A DNA stretch of 41,537 nt from Candidatus Methanoperedens sp. (GTDB lineage Archaea > Halobacteriota > Methanosarcinia > Methanosarcinales > Methanoperedenaceae), in NCBI GenBank assembly GCA_012026835.1, contig VEPN01000025.1, positions 1 through 41,537 on the forward strand, written 5' to 3'. This document shows, piece after piece, positions 18,451 through 25,734 of this stretch (position 1 is its first letter; each line of letters opens with the position of its first letter). Under the pieces are notes generated by a model. It saw only the letters and a list, made by a program, of their open reading frames with translations. It ran no database searches and had not been told where the DNA came from. Made by a program: the position numbers and the translations under genes.

Positions 18451-18603
18451 ATGATATCCCAGGCAAACCAAAGAAAAACAATCGACATAGGAAATAGAAC
18501 GGTTGAGAATGTACATCAAATTGCTGAGCGGCTGAATCTGCCAGTCGCTATAAAATATAGCTCAAATATCGAGTTGTACATAGAAGAGCCAGTTTTGGGC
18601 TAA
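18451..18603 (+). CDS. Small hypothetical protein, 50 aa
   Basis: The ORF reads ATG to TAA over 50 codons, beginning MISQANQRKTIDIG and ending NIELYIEEPVLG. The composition is protein-like, with a predicted amphipathic helix (VENVHQIAERLNL) followed by short strands. A hairpin begins inside its stop codon and could be its terminator. I do not recognise a family. It could be a small regulator linked to the winged-helix gene 170 bases downstream, or a remnant of a longer gene. No good Shine-Dalgarno sequence precedes it. Confidence 0.4.
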   Translation: MISQANQRKTIDIGNRTVENVHQIAERLNLPVAIKYSSNIELYIEEPVLG

Positions 18604-18626
18604 AATCCCAATATCGAGGGGATTTT
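18602..18626 (+). terminator. Stem-loop at the end of the small ORF
   Basis: AAAATCCC (18602-18609) and GGGATTTT (18619-18626) pair perfectly around a 9-base loop. The left arm starts inside the stop codon of the 50-aa ORF. The T-rich right arm gives it a terminator-like look. Confidence 0.4.
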
Positions 18627-18676
18627 GAAAAACCCGTTTCTAAAGTTAATGCAAATGGATAAGATGTAAATAAATT

Positions 18677-18714
18677 CAGCAGGTTGGTATAAAGAGCGAT
18701 ATACCGACCTGCTG
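18677..18714. repeat. 15-bp inverted repeat upstream of the winged-helix gene
   Basis: CAGCAGGTTGGTATA (18677-18691) pairs with TATACCGACCTGCTG (18700-18714) with one G-U pair around an 8-base loop. It ends 59 bases before the ATG at 18774. It could be an operator for a dimeric regulator such as the downstream winged-helix protein, or an RNA hairpin. Confidence 0.5.
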
Positions 18715-18756
18715 TTGTCATAGCTGTTTAAAGGTGGTCTAACAAGAACAGCCATT

Positions 18757-18763
18757 GGATAGG
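18757..18763 (+). promoter_or_regulatory. GGATAGG leader element with strong Shine-Dalgarno
   Basis: GGATAGGAGGT precedes the ATG at 18774. The AGGAGGT core is a near-perfect Shine-Dalgarno sequence, and GGATAGG matches the elements before the three cytochrome genes. It supports this start over the internal ATG at 18954. Confidence 0.6.
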
Positions 18764-18773
18764 AGGTCATATA

Positions 18774-19217
18774 ATGCTGGAAACGCCGCAGGAAAGAGTG
18801 AAATTATTAAAAGCAGGGATAGATGGCAAAACAATAGAAAAACTTTACATATCTTACAATGATTTCAAAATAATACATAGTCCCATTCTCATCGAACAAG
18901 TCCCGGTTAATATTAAACAAAATAATAGAGGGAAAAATAATAGAGGAACTAAAATGCGGCGTAGCAGGTTAGAGATCATCATTGATATTCTGGAGGCTGG
19001 AAAAGAGGGAATCAATAAAACCAGCATTGTTTATAAAGCAAACCTGAATTTTAAGTTAGCAAGAGAATATTTGGATCTATTGCAAGAACAAGGCCTGATA
19101 GAGAACAGATTAAATATATATATAACAACTGTTGATGGAAAATGTTTCTTAGATAAAGCTAAATCTGTCTCTAAAATAGAACGCAGAGGAGGCGGGCTTG
19201 CCCCGCACCTTTGGTGA
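18774..19217 (+). CDS. Winged-helix DNA-binding protein (ArnR1-like) with an N-terminal extension
   Basis: In this 147-aa protein, residues 61-135 (from MRRSRLEIIIDIL through NIYITTVDGKCFLDKA) match the archaeal ArnR1-like winged helix, a DNA-binding fold of small transcription regulators. Related proteins usually begin at the equivalent of Met61. Here a strong ribosome binding site instead drives a 60-residue extension (MLETPQERVKLLKAGIDG...) that resembles a separate small archaeal peptide, so this may be a fusion. The last residues (GGGLAPHLW) are encoded inside a GC-rich inverted repeat at 19188-19223, unlike the AT-rich gene body, so the native C-terminus may have been replaced. It may regulate itself through the inverted repeat at 18677-18714 or the TIR gene downstream. 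The fold call is good; the regulatory target is inference. Confidence 0.75.
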   Translation: MLETPQERVKLLKAGIDGKTIEKLYISYNDFKIIHSPILIEQVPVNIKQNNRGKNNRGTKMRRSRLEIIIDILEAGKEGINKTSIVYKANLNFKLAREYLDLLQEQGLIENRLNIYITTVDGKCFLDKAKSVSKIERRGGGLAPHLW

Positions 19218-19223
19218 GCCTCC
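19188..19223. repeat. GC-rich inverted repeat over the 3' end of the winged-helix gene
   Basis: GGAGGC (19188-19193) pairs with GCCTCC (19218-19223). Inside it, GCGGG (19192-19196) pairs with CCCGC (19202-19206). It covers the last codons and the TGA stop. The high GC content contrasts with the AT-rich surroundings and suggests an inserted repeat or a terminator. Confidence 0.45.
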
Positions 19224-19392
19224 GGGGAAAGGGGCGCTCATATTCCGTCCTGGCTCATATACGATAATTGACCGTTGATAACTTTGAAAGGTAAGCCTTA
19301 AATAATCTAATTTTAAAATACTGCTATCTTATTTTTGGGCAACCCATTAACGATTGAACTGTTTACTATAGATAATTATTTTATACTATTAA

Positions 19393-20643
19393 ATGTATGA
19401 TGAATCCATGGCATATACAAAAGGAATAACTCGTCCTCTATGTATATTTCTATGTCATTCTTCTGGTGATAAGAACGCTGTGCGCGAGTTATATAGGCGG
19501 TTATGTGCTGAGGGATTTGACCCATGGTTGGATGAGGAAAAACTGTTGCCAGGACAAGATTGGCAGCAAGAAATTTTAAAGGCTGTGCGTGATTCAGATG
19601 TTGTTATAGTCTGTCTTTCACATAGAGCTGTTGACAAGGCTGGCTACATCCAGAAAGAAATTAAGTATGCCTTGGACGTGGCAGATGAACAACCCGAAAG
19701 TAGTATTTTTATAATCCCCCTCAAATTTGAAGAATGCGATGTTCCTGAACGGTTGCGTCGCTGGCATTGGGCAAATTATTTTGAAGATGGTGGTTATAAG
19801 CGATTGGTGCAAGCATTGCACAAAGTGCAAGAAGGCGCATCTCAAGAAAGCCCAGAAGTTACATTTGAAGAAGCTTATCAAGAATGGAAAATTAAAGAGT
19901 TTCTCCCTGGAGAGACAAAGGTAACATACATTCTTAATAATATTAAAGATATTTCGCTCGATATTGATACCTGTGAGTTTTTACTTCGTAGCAGCATGAG
20001 TATTTACCATCATGATTTAAAAGAGAAATTGAGTAATATTAATACACAAATTTTATTTGAGGCTTCAAAACGATTGCTTGGTAAAAGGGAAAATCATTAT
20101 ACAAAATGGCGTGGGATAAGATATCTTGTCTTTGCAGATCCTAAAAAGGCGGAGGTATGTCTCTGGAATATATACAAAAATTATGATGAAGATTTAAGTA
20201 TCAGGGTTGAAGCTTTTGGAAGATTATGGAAGTGTGAAAGTGAAAAAGGAATTGATGAAAGCTACTCTATTGCGCTAAAAGAACCAAAATGGCAACTTCG
20301 ACAAGCAGCAATAAAAAATATTGGACACGGAAAAATTCGAAATGATACTTCAAAAATACTTAAGGAGGCACTCAGAGATAAACGTTGGGAAGTAAGAGCC
20401 GAAGTTGCTTATGCTATAGTAAGGCTAAGACTTGGTAGTTTAGCTCCAGATATGGTTAATGCAATAGAGAATGAGCGATCGAGAAAAGGTCTAAATAGAC
20501 TTCTTTATTGTCTATGGAATTTTAATAGTCATTCAAGCGTAAAGGAGTTCATGAAAAAGCATGAGGATGAGATTCCTAAATGGTTCTATAAAACTCCAGA
20601 TTTTCATGCGATCTGGGAGGATACGGTAGACGATTTATTATAA
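19393..20643 (+). CDS. TIR-domain protein with C-terminal HEAT-like repeats, candidate antiviral NADase
   Basis: This protein has 416 residues. Residues 15-145 are a TIR domain of the prokaryotic TIR_2 type: PLCIFLCHSSGDK (strand A and the BB-loop lead), WLDEEKLLPGQDW, SDVVIVCLSHRAV and GYIQKEIKYAL. Glu89 in the last motif aligns with the catalytic glutamate of NAD-cleaving TIRs. The rest (about 150-416) is alpha-helical, with HEAT-like pairs such as WQLRQAAIKNIG and WEVRAEVAYAIVRL, usual for ligand or protein sensing. TIR domains joined to sensor repeats commonly act in abortive-infection defence. No Thoeris ThsA or other partner lies nearby. It sits in an AT-rich accessory segment. An alternative start is Met6 (19408). 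The TIR domain is solid; defence is inference. Confidence 0.88.
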   Translation: MYDESMAYTKGITRPLCIFLCHSSGDKNAVRELYRRLCAEGFDPWLDEEKLLPGQDWQQEILKAVRDSDVVIVCLSHRAVDKAGYIQKEIKYALDVADEQPESSIFIIPLKFEECDVPERLRRWHWANYFEDGGYKRLVQALHKVQEGASQESPEVTFEEAYQEWKIKEFLPGETKVTYILNNIKDISLDIDTCEFLLRSSMSIYHHDLKEKLSNINTQILFEASKRLLGKRENHYTKWRGIRYLVFADPKKAEVCLWNIYKNYDEDLSIRVEAFGRLWKCESEKGIDESYSIALKEPKWQLRQAAIKNIGHGKIRNDTSKILKEALRDKRWEVRAEVAYAIVRLRLGSLAPDMVNAIENERSRKGLNRLLYCLWNFNSHSSVKEFMKKHEDEIPKWFYKTPDFHAIWEDTVDDLL

Positions 20644-20784
20644 TGATATTTGCTGAACTTTTAATCTTTCAATGGGGCATGCGCTGATAAGGAAGGTTGC
20701 CCACTCCGCAAGAAAGACTTAATAGATATTGTATATAGACATACTTACCAACATAACTTGAACCAACCCCCCCAATCCCATACC

Positions 20785-20792
20785 TTTATATT
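20785..20792 (+). promoter_or_regulatory. TATA-like box for hisB
   Basis: TTTATATT ends 26 bases before the hisB ATG at 20819, so transcription would begin at or just before the start codon. No Shine-Dalgarno sequence precedes the ATG. A leaderless transcript is likely. Confidence 0.45.
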
Positions 20793-20818
20793 CCAACCAA
20801 ATAATATAATCCCCCATC

Positions 20819-21394
20819 ATGCGCTCATCAAAAATCACACGAAAAACAAACGAGACCGACATTGAAATAAAAATAACCCTGGAAGGCTCCGGAAATACCG
20901 ATATCAATACAGGTATTCCGTTCTTTGACCATATGCTCAACTCGTTTGCGAAACACGGCTCCTTTGACCTTGTGGTGAGAGCAAGCGGCGACCTTTCGGT
21001 GGATGACCACCATACCATAGAGGATGTGGGCATTACCCTTGGAAGCGCCATCGGCAAAGCGCTTGGTGACAAAAAAGGCATAGAGCGGTTCGGGGAAGCG
21101 CGTGTTCCCATGGATGAAGCGCTTGCGACAGTGGCAATAGATATCAGCGGGCGGAGTTTCCTGGTTTTCAGTGCAACTTTTGAAAGCCAGAAGATCGGAA
21201 GTTTCAATCCCCGCAACACCGGACACTTTTTTGAATCGCTTGCAAGCAATGCGGGCATTAATGTTCACCTTGCGGTCACAGGCGAGAACGACCACCACAA
21301 GATAGAGTCACTCTTTAAGGCATTCGGGATAGCGTTGAAAAGAGCGGCCAAAATCAGCGGTTCTGGCGTTCCGAGCACAAAAGGCGTTTTGTAA
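20819..21394 (+). CDS. hisB: Imidazoleglycerol-phosphate dehydratase
   Basis: This 191-aa enzyme dehydrates imidazole glycerol phosphate to imidazole acetol phosphate in histidine biosynthesis. The metal-binding motifs of the family are present: [17 protein letters not shown], the [13 protein letters not shown] segment, [10 protein letters not shown] and [15 protein letters not shown]. The length is normal for a stand-alone HisB without the phosphatase domain found in enterobacteria. No other his gene is adjacent, as is common in archaea. A TATA-like box 26 bases upstream and no Shine-Dalgarno sequence suggest a leaderless message. Confidence 0.98.
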   Translation: MRSSKITRKTNETDIEIKITLEGSGNTDINTGIPFFDHMLNSFAKHGSFDLVVRASGDLSVDDHHTIEDVGITLGSAIGKALGDKKGIERFGEARVPMDEALATVAIDISGRSFLVFSATFESQKIGSFNPRNTGHFFESLASNAGINVHLAVTGENDHHKIESLFKAFGIALKRAAKISGSGVPSTKGVL

Positions 21395-21565
21395 TTGAGC
21401 CTGCGGCAATATCGATTAAATGGTTTATTTTCTGGTTTTAAGCAATATTGTCTTAAAATTATAAATAGCACTAAATTAAGTTGTGGCGTTCCGCAAAATC
21501 GTTAGCAGCAGTATTATCAATTTAAGTATAAAAGGATCTTGAAGATAAAAAAACAACTATAGTAA

Positions 21566-21632
21566 CCGCAAAGTTCGCAAAGAACGCAAAGCGTAGCGGC
21601 AAAAATCTTTGCGAACTTTGCGTTCTTTGCGG
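21566..21632. repeat. CGCAAAG-type palindromic intergenic repeat
   Basis: The left arm (21566-21591) is CCGCAAAG-TTCGCAAAG-AACGCAAAG. The right arm (21607-21632), read in reverse complement, carries the same units with the last two swapped. The arms fold with only small internal mismatches around a 15-base loop. I recall similar CGCAAAG repeats in intergenic regions of many anaerobes and archaea. It may be a bidirectional terminator or a mobile palindrome. Confidence 0.75.
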
Positions 21633-21699
21633 TGAGTTCACTATATGCTAATGATAATGCATACTCAAGCTAAATTTTGGGGCTAATTACTATAACTAA

Positions 21700-21747
21700 T
21701 ACGAACTAAAACGAACTCTGATTACCTTGAGTTCGTTTTAGTTCGTA
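21700..21747. repeat. Perfect 19-bp inverted repeat
   Basis: TACGAACTAAAACGAACTC (21700-21718) and its exact complement (21729-21747) flank a 10-base loop. Each arm repeats ACGAACT twice, and a further GTTCGTT follows at 21751. It lies 120 bases from the end of the membrane-protein gene. Confidence 0.8.
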
Positions 21748-21866
21748 CCTGTTCGTTGTTGATTTTGAATACACCCGGAACTTTTTATGTGAGATTTTTT
21801 AGCATTTGAGCTTCTAATAAGGTTCATTTTAGAATTCTAAGCTGTATTATCATTTTTACCATAGGT

Positions 21867-22718
21867 TCAGTTGTTTACAAAATCCCTTTCCTGCCATCTC
21901 AAGTACCGGGGAAAATGCCCGGCAAGCCCAAGGAGCAGCATTCCCACCGATATCGGGACAAGCGCCGGTACCTGTAAATAAATCCCTTCCGTAAAAAGCA
22001 GGGCCAGGAAGAAAACGTGAAATATGAATGGGACGGCAAGGAGGCCGTAATCAGGATTACCTGTGCTGAATCCTCCTTTTGTTTTAAACAATACTGCTGC
22101 CAGGAAAGCAAGAAGGATGAGGGCTACCAGTGCACCCCTTAATACATCAGGTACGAACTCTTTCCAGATTCCAAGGCTTATGATAAGCGGCACTATCGAA
22201 CCTGCCAATAAGGCTGCAACCCTTATGGATTCGCGCCCGGGCGGATGACCTCTTAGCCACCTGGCTGTGAGGGAAAAGAAAAATACCACGCATATCCATC
22301 CGAAAAAATTACCATAAGGAACACCGAACCAGGCACCGCCATTGCTCCAGTTCCAGAAACCCGCACGAATGGCTATGGCATCCATGGAAAGGTCGATATT
22401 CAGGGCAAGCAATGTGTCGAACAGGGGCCGCAAAGACGCAGGTATTCCGAGCCTGTCCGATGTCTCCATCGCGCTGTAGATGATGGCTGCCCAGCCCAGC
22501 CCTATGCCAATCGGTACATCCTGGACCATAAGAAGAAAATCCCTGCCATATGTGTATTCCCTGAAAAAAAGTATTGTCAGCTCTTCAAGGATGACACCAT
22601 AAACGATAAGGGTAATAAGTTCGACAAGGCGCGACCTGCCGCGATTTCTGGCATGAATGAAGCACAAAATCACAACGAGCACTAATAAAAGCTCAAAGAT
22701 TACAAACAACCACCTCAT
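21867..22718 (-). CDS. Polytopic membrane protein resembling carotenoid biosynthesis proteins (PF04240/CruF-like)
   Basis: This 283-aa protein has seven to eight hydrophobic segments. Its central motif, LSMDAIAIRAGFWNWS followed by GGAWFGVPYGNFFGW, resembles the conserved core of the carotenoid hydratase family (CruF and haloarchaeal bisanhydrobacterioruberin hydratase). Members act on isoprenoid chains in the membrane. It follows, by 42 bases on the same strand, a gene for an isoprenylcysteine-methyltransferase-like protein, so both may act on isoprenoid lipids. No phytoene synthase or desaturase is in the window, so carotenoid synthesis is not shown. The substrate remains open. Confidence 0.6.
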   Translation of the reverse strand: MRWLFVIFELLLVLVVILCFIHARNRGRSRLVELITLIVYGVILEELTILFFREYTYGRDFLLMVQDVPIGIGLGWAAIIYSAMETSDRLGIPASLRPLFDTLLALNIDLSMDAIAIRAGFWNWSNGGAWFGVPYGNFFGWICVVFFFSLTARWLRGHPPGRESIRVAALLAGSIVPLIISLGIWKEFVPDVLRGALVALILLAFLAAVLFKTKGGFSTGNPDYGLLAVPFIFHVFFLALLFTEGIYLQVPALVPISVGMLLLGLAGHFPRYLRWQERDFVNN

Positions 22719-22760
22719 AATAATTATGAGTAATCACACAAAACAATATAAAGTTATCTA

Positions 22761-23312
22761 TCACCATGCACGCGGAAAGAGCTTTGGGACTTTCTTCTTA
22801 TACCCGGCATACTCCATTCCAAATCTTGCTTCCAGATCTTTTTCTTCGGCATTTGAAATATGCGACAGCACAAGCGCGAGGAAAAACGAATATACAAGAC
22901 CAAGCAGCGAACCCGCGATCAATGCAAGCCCGATAGCGCCGGTGATCCCGCCAAAGTACATGGGATGCCGGACAAAAGCGAACGGGCCGGACACTATGAC
23001 CCGGTTTTCAGGAACAAAAACCGCTTTTCGAAGTGAATGGATGCCCCAGAAAATAATGAAAAGCCCTGAAGAGAACATCAGGATTCCGGCAGCTCTTAAA
23101 ATAATATGGGGCGGATTATAATCTCTCCAGACCAGCCAGAAATAAAGCAATATATTGGATATCACGATCCAAACATGAATCGCAACAAGAAGCGCCCTGG
23201 TCTCTGCCCTGAAACCTGAAAAAGCACGGGATTTCGTATATTTCAAGGCTATTACATGATAAGTGATAAACATATATAATATCATCACAATAAAAAAGAG
23301 AATAAGGTCCAT
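22761..23312 (-). CDS. Isoprenylcysteine carboxyl methyltransferase (ICMT)/phospholipid-methyltransferase-like membrane protein
   Basis: This 183-aa membrane protein has about four to five hydrophobic segments. The C-terminal half has the ICMT/PEMT signature: GPFAFVRHPMYFGG, then a hydrophobic hairpin, then EEKDLEARFGMEYAGYKKKVP, which together bind S-adenosylmethionine in the family. It could methylate a lipid or a prenylated molecule at the inner membrane. It ends 42 bases before a carotenoid-type membrane protein and starts 12 bases after the cofH stop, so it may share the cofG-cofH transcript. Family membership is likely; the substrate cannot be told. Confidence 0.8.
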   Translation of the reverse strand: MDLILFFIVMILYMFITYHVIALKYTKSRAFSGFRAETRALLVAIHVWIVISNILLYFWLVWRDYNPPHIILRAAGILMFSSGLFIIFWGIHSLRKAVFVPENRVIVSGPFAFVRHPMYFGGITGAIGLALIAGSLLGLVYSFFLALVLSHISNAEEKDLEARFGMEYAGYKKKVPKLFPRAW

Positions 23313-23324
23313 AAAGAAAATAGC

Positions 23325-24434
23325 TTAATTTACCGGTTCATATAATGTGGTGCGCTGCTGGGGTATCCGGTTTATCTCCCTTATCAGGCTCTCAAACTCC
23401 TCAGGCGCCATATACTCCCCGTTTGAAGCCCCGGCGCTTCTTGAGATATTTTCTTCCATCAATGTCCCGCCAAGGTCGTTGGCCCCGCAGTTAAGAGCCG
23501 ACTGAGCCAGTTTTTTCCCGAGTTTAACCCAGCTTACCTGGATATTTTTTATATGGGGATAGAGAAAAACCCTTGCAAGTGCATGGAATTTCAGGTCTTC
23601 ATTCCCGTGTGAAACCATCTCGCGTGAAACTATCCTCCCGTCACCCAGCCTGTTATTGTATCGCATAAAGGGGAGGGGAACGAATTCCGTAAAGCCGCCT
23701 GTCCGTTTCTGGATCTCCCGTATCGTTAATAGATGCTCAATCCGCTCCCTCAGGGTTTCAACATGCCCGTACATAATAGTTGCAGTTGTGGGTATTCCTG
23801 AATTATGTGCGGTCTTTACAACCTCTATCCATTCATGTGTAGTAAGCTTGTCAGGACATATCTGCTCCCTTACCCTGTCAACAAGTATCTCAGCCGCTGT
23901 CCCTGGCATCGAGCCCAGCCCTGACCGTTTCAGCGACAATAAAACCTGTTTTACACTCATACCGCTGTTTTGCGCTGCATGGAAAACCTCCATTGGAGAA
24001 AAAGCATGTATATGCAGGTGAGGATATTCTTCCTTGATTTTTTCAAGTATCTCACAGTAATTGGAAACATCCCAGCCCGGCAGGAGACCGCCCTGGATGC
24101 ATACTTCAGTGGCACTGATATCAACAGCAGCTTTTATTTTTTCAAGTATCTGCGGGATTGAGAGGATATACCCGTCTGGGTCCCTGAAAGCACAGAATCT
24201 GCATGTTCCGGTGCACCTGTTTGTAAAATTAATATTCCTGTTAATTACATATGTAACCTTATCCCCTGCTGCCTTTTTCCTTAGCTTGTCTGCAAGGGAG
24301 AACAGGAAAGAAGGGCTCTCATAGAGAACCAGAGCGTCATCAATTGTGCATTTACCTGCTTTAACACGGCAGCCGATATCATCATGAACGCTTTTTAATA
24401 GCTGTATAATACCACCTGGAGTTGGAAGCTTAAT
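23325..24434 (-). CDS. cofH: 5-amino-6-(D-ribitylamino)uracil--tyrosine 4-hydroxyphenyl transferase (FO synthase subunit 2) with no canonical start codon
   Basis: CofH is the radical-SAM enzyme that joins tyrosine-derived hydroxybenzyl to ribityl-aminouracil, giving the substrate of CofG in coenzyme F420 synthesis. The frame encodes the CX3CX2C cluster motif as NRCTGTCRFC near residue 80, then EVCIQGGLLPGW, HIHAFSPMEV, GSMPGTAAEI and the family's C-terminus. Length from the upstream stop (24438-24440) is about 370 residues, normal for CofH. No ATG, GTG or TTG occurs in frame between that stop and the cluster motif, so I place the start provisionally at ATT 24434. An ATG at 24438 is one base out of frame: removing one T at 24432-24433 would join it. 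Either an unusual start or an indel is present. It follows cofG closely. Confidence 0.9.
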   Translation of the reverse strand: MKLPTPGGIIQLLKSVHDDIGCRVKAGKCTIDDALVLYESPSFLFSLADKLRKKAAGDKVTYVINRNINFTNRCTGTCRFCAFRDPDGYILSIPQILEKIKAAVDISATEVCIQGGLLPGWDVSNYCEILEKIKEEYPHLHIHAFSPMEVFHAAQNSGMSVKQVLLSLKRSGLGSMPGTAAEILVDRVREQICPDKLTTHEWIEVVKTAHNSGIPTTATIMYGHVETLRERIEHLLTIREIQKRTGGFTEFVPLPFMRYNNRLGDGRIVSREMVSHGNEDLKFHALARVFLYPHIKNIQVSWVKLGKKLAQSALNCGANDLGGTLMEENISRSAGASNGEYMAPEEFESLIREINRIPQQRTTLYEPVN

Positions 24435-24444
24435 GCATTACTTA

Positions 24445-25422
24445 TTAATATGTTTTCCGAAATCCTTCTGCATCAGAAAGCCTGTGAATAAGAGGGGCTA
24501 TCTCTTCACTGTACCATTTTCTTTTAATATATTGCGGGTATATGGGCAGGCGTTCACGCAGGTCAGCCACTGCTTTGAGTTCTGGGATATTGGGCCATGA
24601 GCATTCAGGATTTATGTAATCAATGGTCTCAGGCGAGATGCCGCCAAGGTCGCAGGCACCGCATTCTATCAATTCCTTTGGGTCAATAAGGTTCGGGGAA
24701 ACCTGGATAGCCACATCTGAAGGCAATATCCGTCTTGCCATCGAAACCGTTTCAGCCATTTCACGGATTCCCGGTGGCTGCCATGAAGCCATTTCAGTTC
24801 CGGGCTTGGGAAGAAAATTCTGGATTATTACTTCCTGGATATGCCCGGATTTTTCATGCAGGTCTCTTATAACCTGGAGCGAACGCACCCTGTCATCCTG
24901 CGTTTCACCTATCCCGACAAGGATTCCTGTGGTAAAAGGGATACCTGATTCACCTGCAAGTTCTATGGTTTTTATTCTCTCAGCAGGAGCTTTCCCTGCA
25001 CAGCCGTTATGAGCCCTGATAGAACCTGCGGTCTCAAGCATTAATCCCATACTGGCATTGTATGGCCTTAATTTTTCAAACTCCCTGCGCTCAAGTATTC
25101 CCGGATTGCTGTGAGGTAATAAGCCCATGTCGATAGAAAGCTTACACAGTTCCACAAGATAATCTACTATAGTATCATAGCCGAGCTTTTCCAGCCATAG
25201 TTTAAATCCCGGGACTTCCTGCGGCCGCTCCCCAAACGTAAAAAGTGCCTCGGAACAGCCTGCGTTCACACCTCTTGAAATTATTTCCGAAACTTCTCCG
25301 GGTGAAAGGAGTTTTGCCTCAGGATGCCCGATATCGCGCCTGAAACCGCAATAACTGCATTTGTTCCTGCAAATGTTGGTGAGGGGTATAAAGACGTTCC
25401 GGGAGAACGTTACCTGGGGCAT
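24445..25422 (-). CDS. cofG: 7,8-didemethyl-8-hydroxy-5-deazariboflavin synthase (FO synthase subunit 1)
   Basis: This 325-aa radical-SAM enzyme closes the deazaflavin ring of FO, the chromophore of coenzyme F420. The [4Fe-4S] motif is CRNKCSYC (Cys18, Cys22, Cys25), followed by ALFTFGERP, GLLPHSNPG, SMGLMLETAG, TTGILVGIGET and QNFLPKPGT, all typical of CofG. It directly precedes cofH on the same strand, so the two FO synthase subunits form an operon, and cofE for a later step of F420 synthesis lies at 33527-34285. The ATG gives a normal length for the family. Confidence 0.97.
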   Translation of the reverse strand: MPQVTFSRNVFIPLTNICRNKCSYCGFRRDIGHPEAKLLSPGEVSEIISRGVNAGCSEALFTFGERPQEVPGFKLWLEKLGYDTIVDYLVELCKLSIDMGLLPHSNPGILERREFEKLRPYNASMGLMLETAGSIRAHNGCAGKAPAERIKTIELAGESGIPFTTGILVGIGETQDDRVRSLQVIRDLHEKSGHIQEVIIQNFLPKPGTEMASWQPPGIREMAETVSMARRILPSDVAIQVSPNLIDPKELIECGACDLGGISPETIDYINPECSWPNIPELKAVADLRERLPIYPQYIKRKWYSEEIAPLIHRLSDAEGFRKTY

Positions 25423-25455
25423 ATATCTGAACCGGATTCCTGATTCCCTTCTTCC

Positions 25456-25734
25456 CTAATCCGGAATCAGCCCTTCGTCCTTGAAAATCTTCTTTGCCTC
25501 TTCAAGTGTGAGATCGACTGGTGGAATGATCACATCGCTTGGCTTCAGGACCTCAACAGGTACCTTCTTCCCCTGCCTGCGCACACACTCTGTCATTTTC
25601 TTGATTTCAGTTCTGAAGGCTTTTTCATCTCCCTTGTTAACAATCTTGACAATGTTATTGTCTATCTTATTAACCTCATCCAGACATTCCTTTTCAACTT
25701 CGAACTGCCCTTCTCCCATTAATCTCACTATCAT
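25456..25734 (-). CDS. PspA-associated protein (PspAA domain)
   Basis: This 92-aa protein begins MIVRLMGEGQFEVEKECLDEVNKID and ends LEEAKKIFKDEGLIPD, matching the small PspAA proteins encoded with PspA in archaea and some bacteria. Its start overlaps the end of pspA by four bases (ATGA), so the two are translationally coupled. It probably binds or regulates the PspA oligomer in the membrane-stress response. It ends 33 bases before the cofG start on the same strand, which may place the F420 genes on the same transcript. Confidence 0.88.
   Translation of the reverse strand: MIVRLMGEGQFEVEKECLDEVNKIDNNIVKIVNKGDEKAFRTEIKKMTECVRRQGKKVPVEVLKPSDVIIPPVDLTLEEAKKIFKDEGLIPD

Larger units (their letters stand above)
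18150..18773. other. AT-rich intergenic region with a small ORF and two hairpins
   Basis: This 624-base stretch marks the start of an accessory-looking segment. It contains a 50-codon ORF (18451-18603) and two stem-loops (18602-18626 and 18677-18714), listed separately. The first 300 bases are AT-rich and hold the promoter of the beta-propeller gene; I see no other gene there. Confidence 0.6.
21395..21866. other. Intergenic region with two strong palindromic repeats
   Basis: This 472-base AT-rich stretch lies between the convergent ends of hisB and a membrane-protein gene. It contains two separate inverted repeats (21566-21632 and 21700-21747), each built from short direct repeats. I see no ORF, tRNA or recognised RNA. 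Confidence 0.7.

Noticed and set aside
19393-20643. Complete Thoeris system
   Set aside because: Only a TIR protein is present; there is no ThsA-like NADase or sirtuin-SLOG protein within the window.
20719-21258. 179-aa minus-strand ORF over hisB
   Set aside because: It lies antisense to clear HisB motifs, and its protein has low-complexity composition with no recognisable domain.
23325-23993. cofH as a truncated 222-aa gene starting at the ATG at 23993
   Set aside because: The frame stays open upstream and encodes the CX3CX2C motif and the expected CofH N-terminal half, so the short version would be non-functional.
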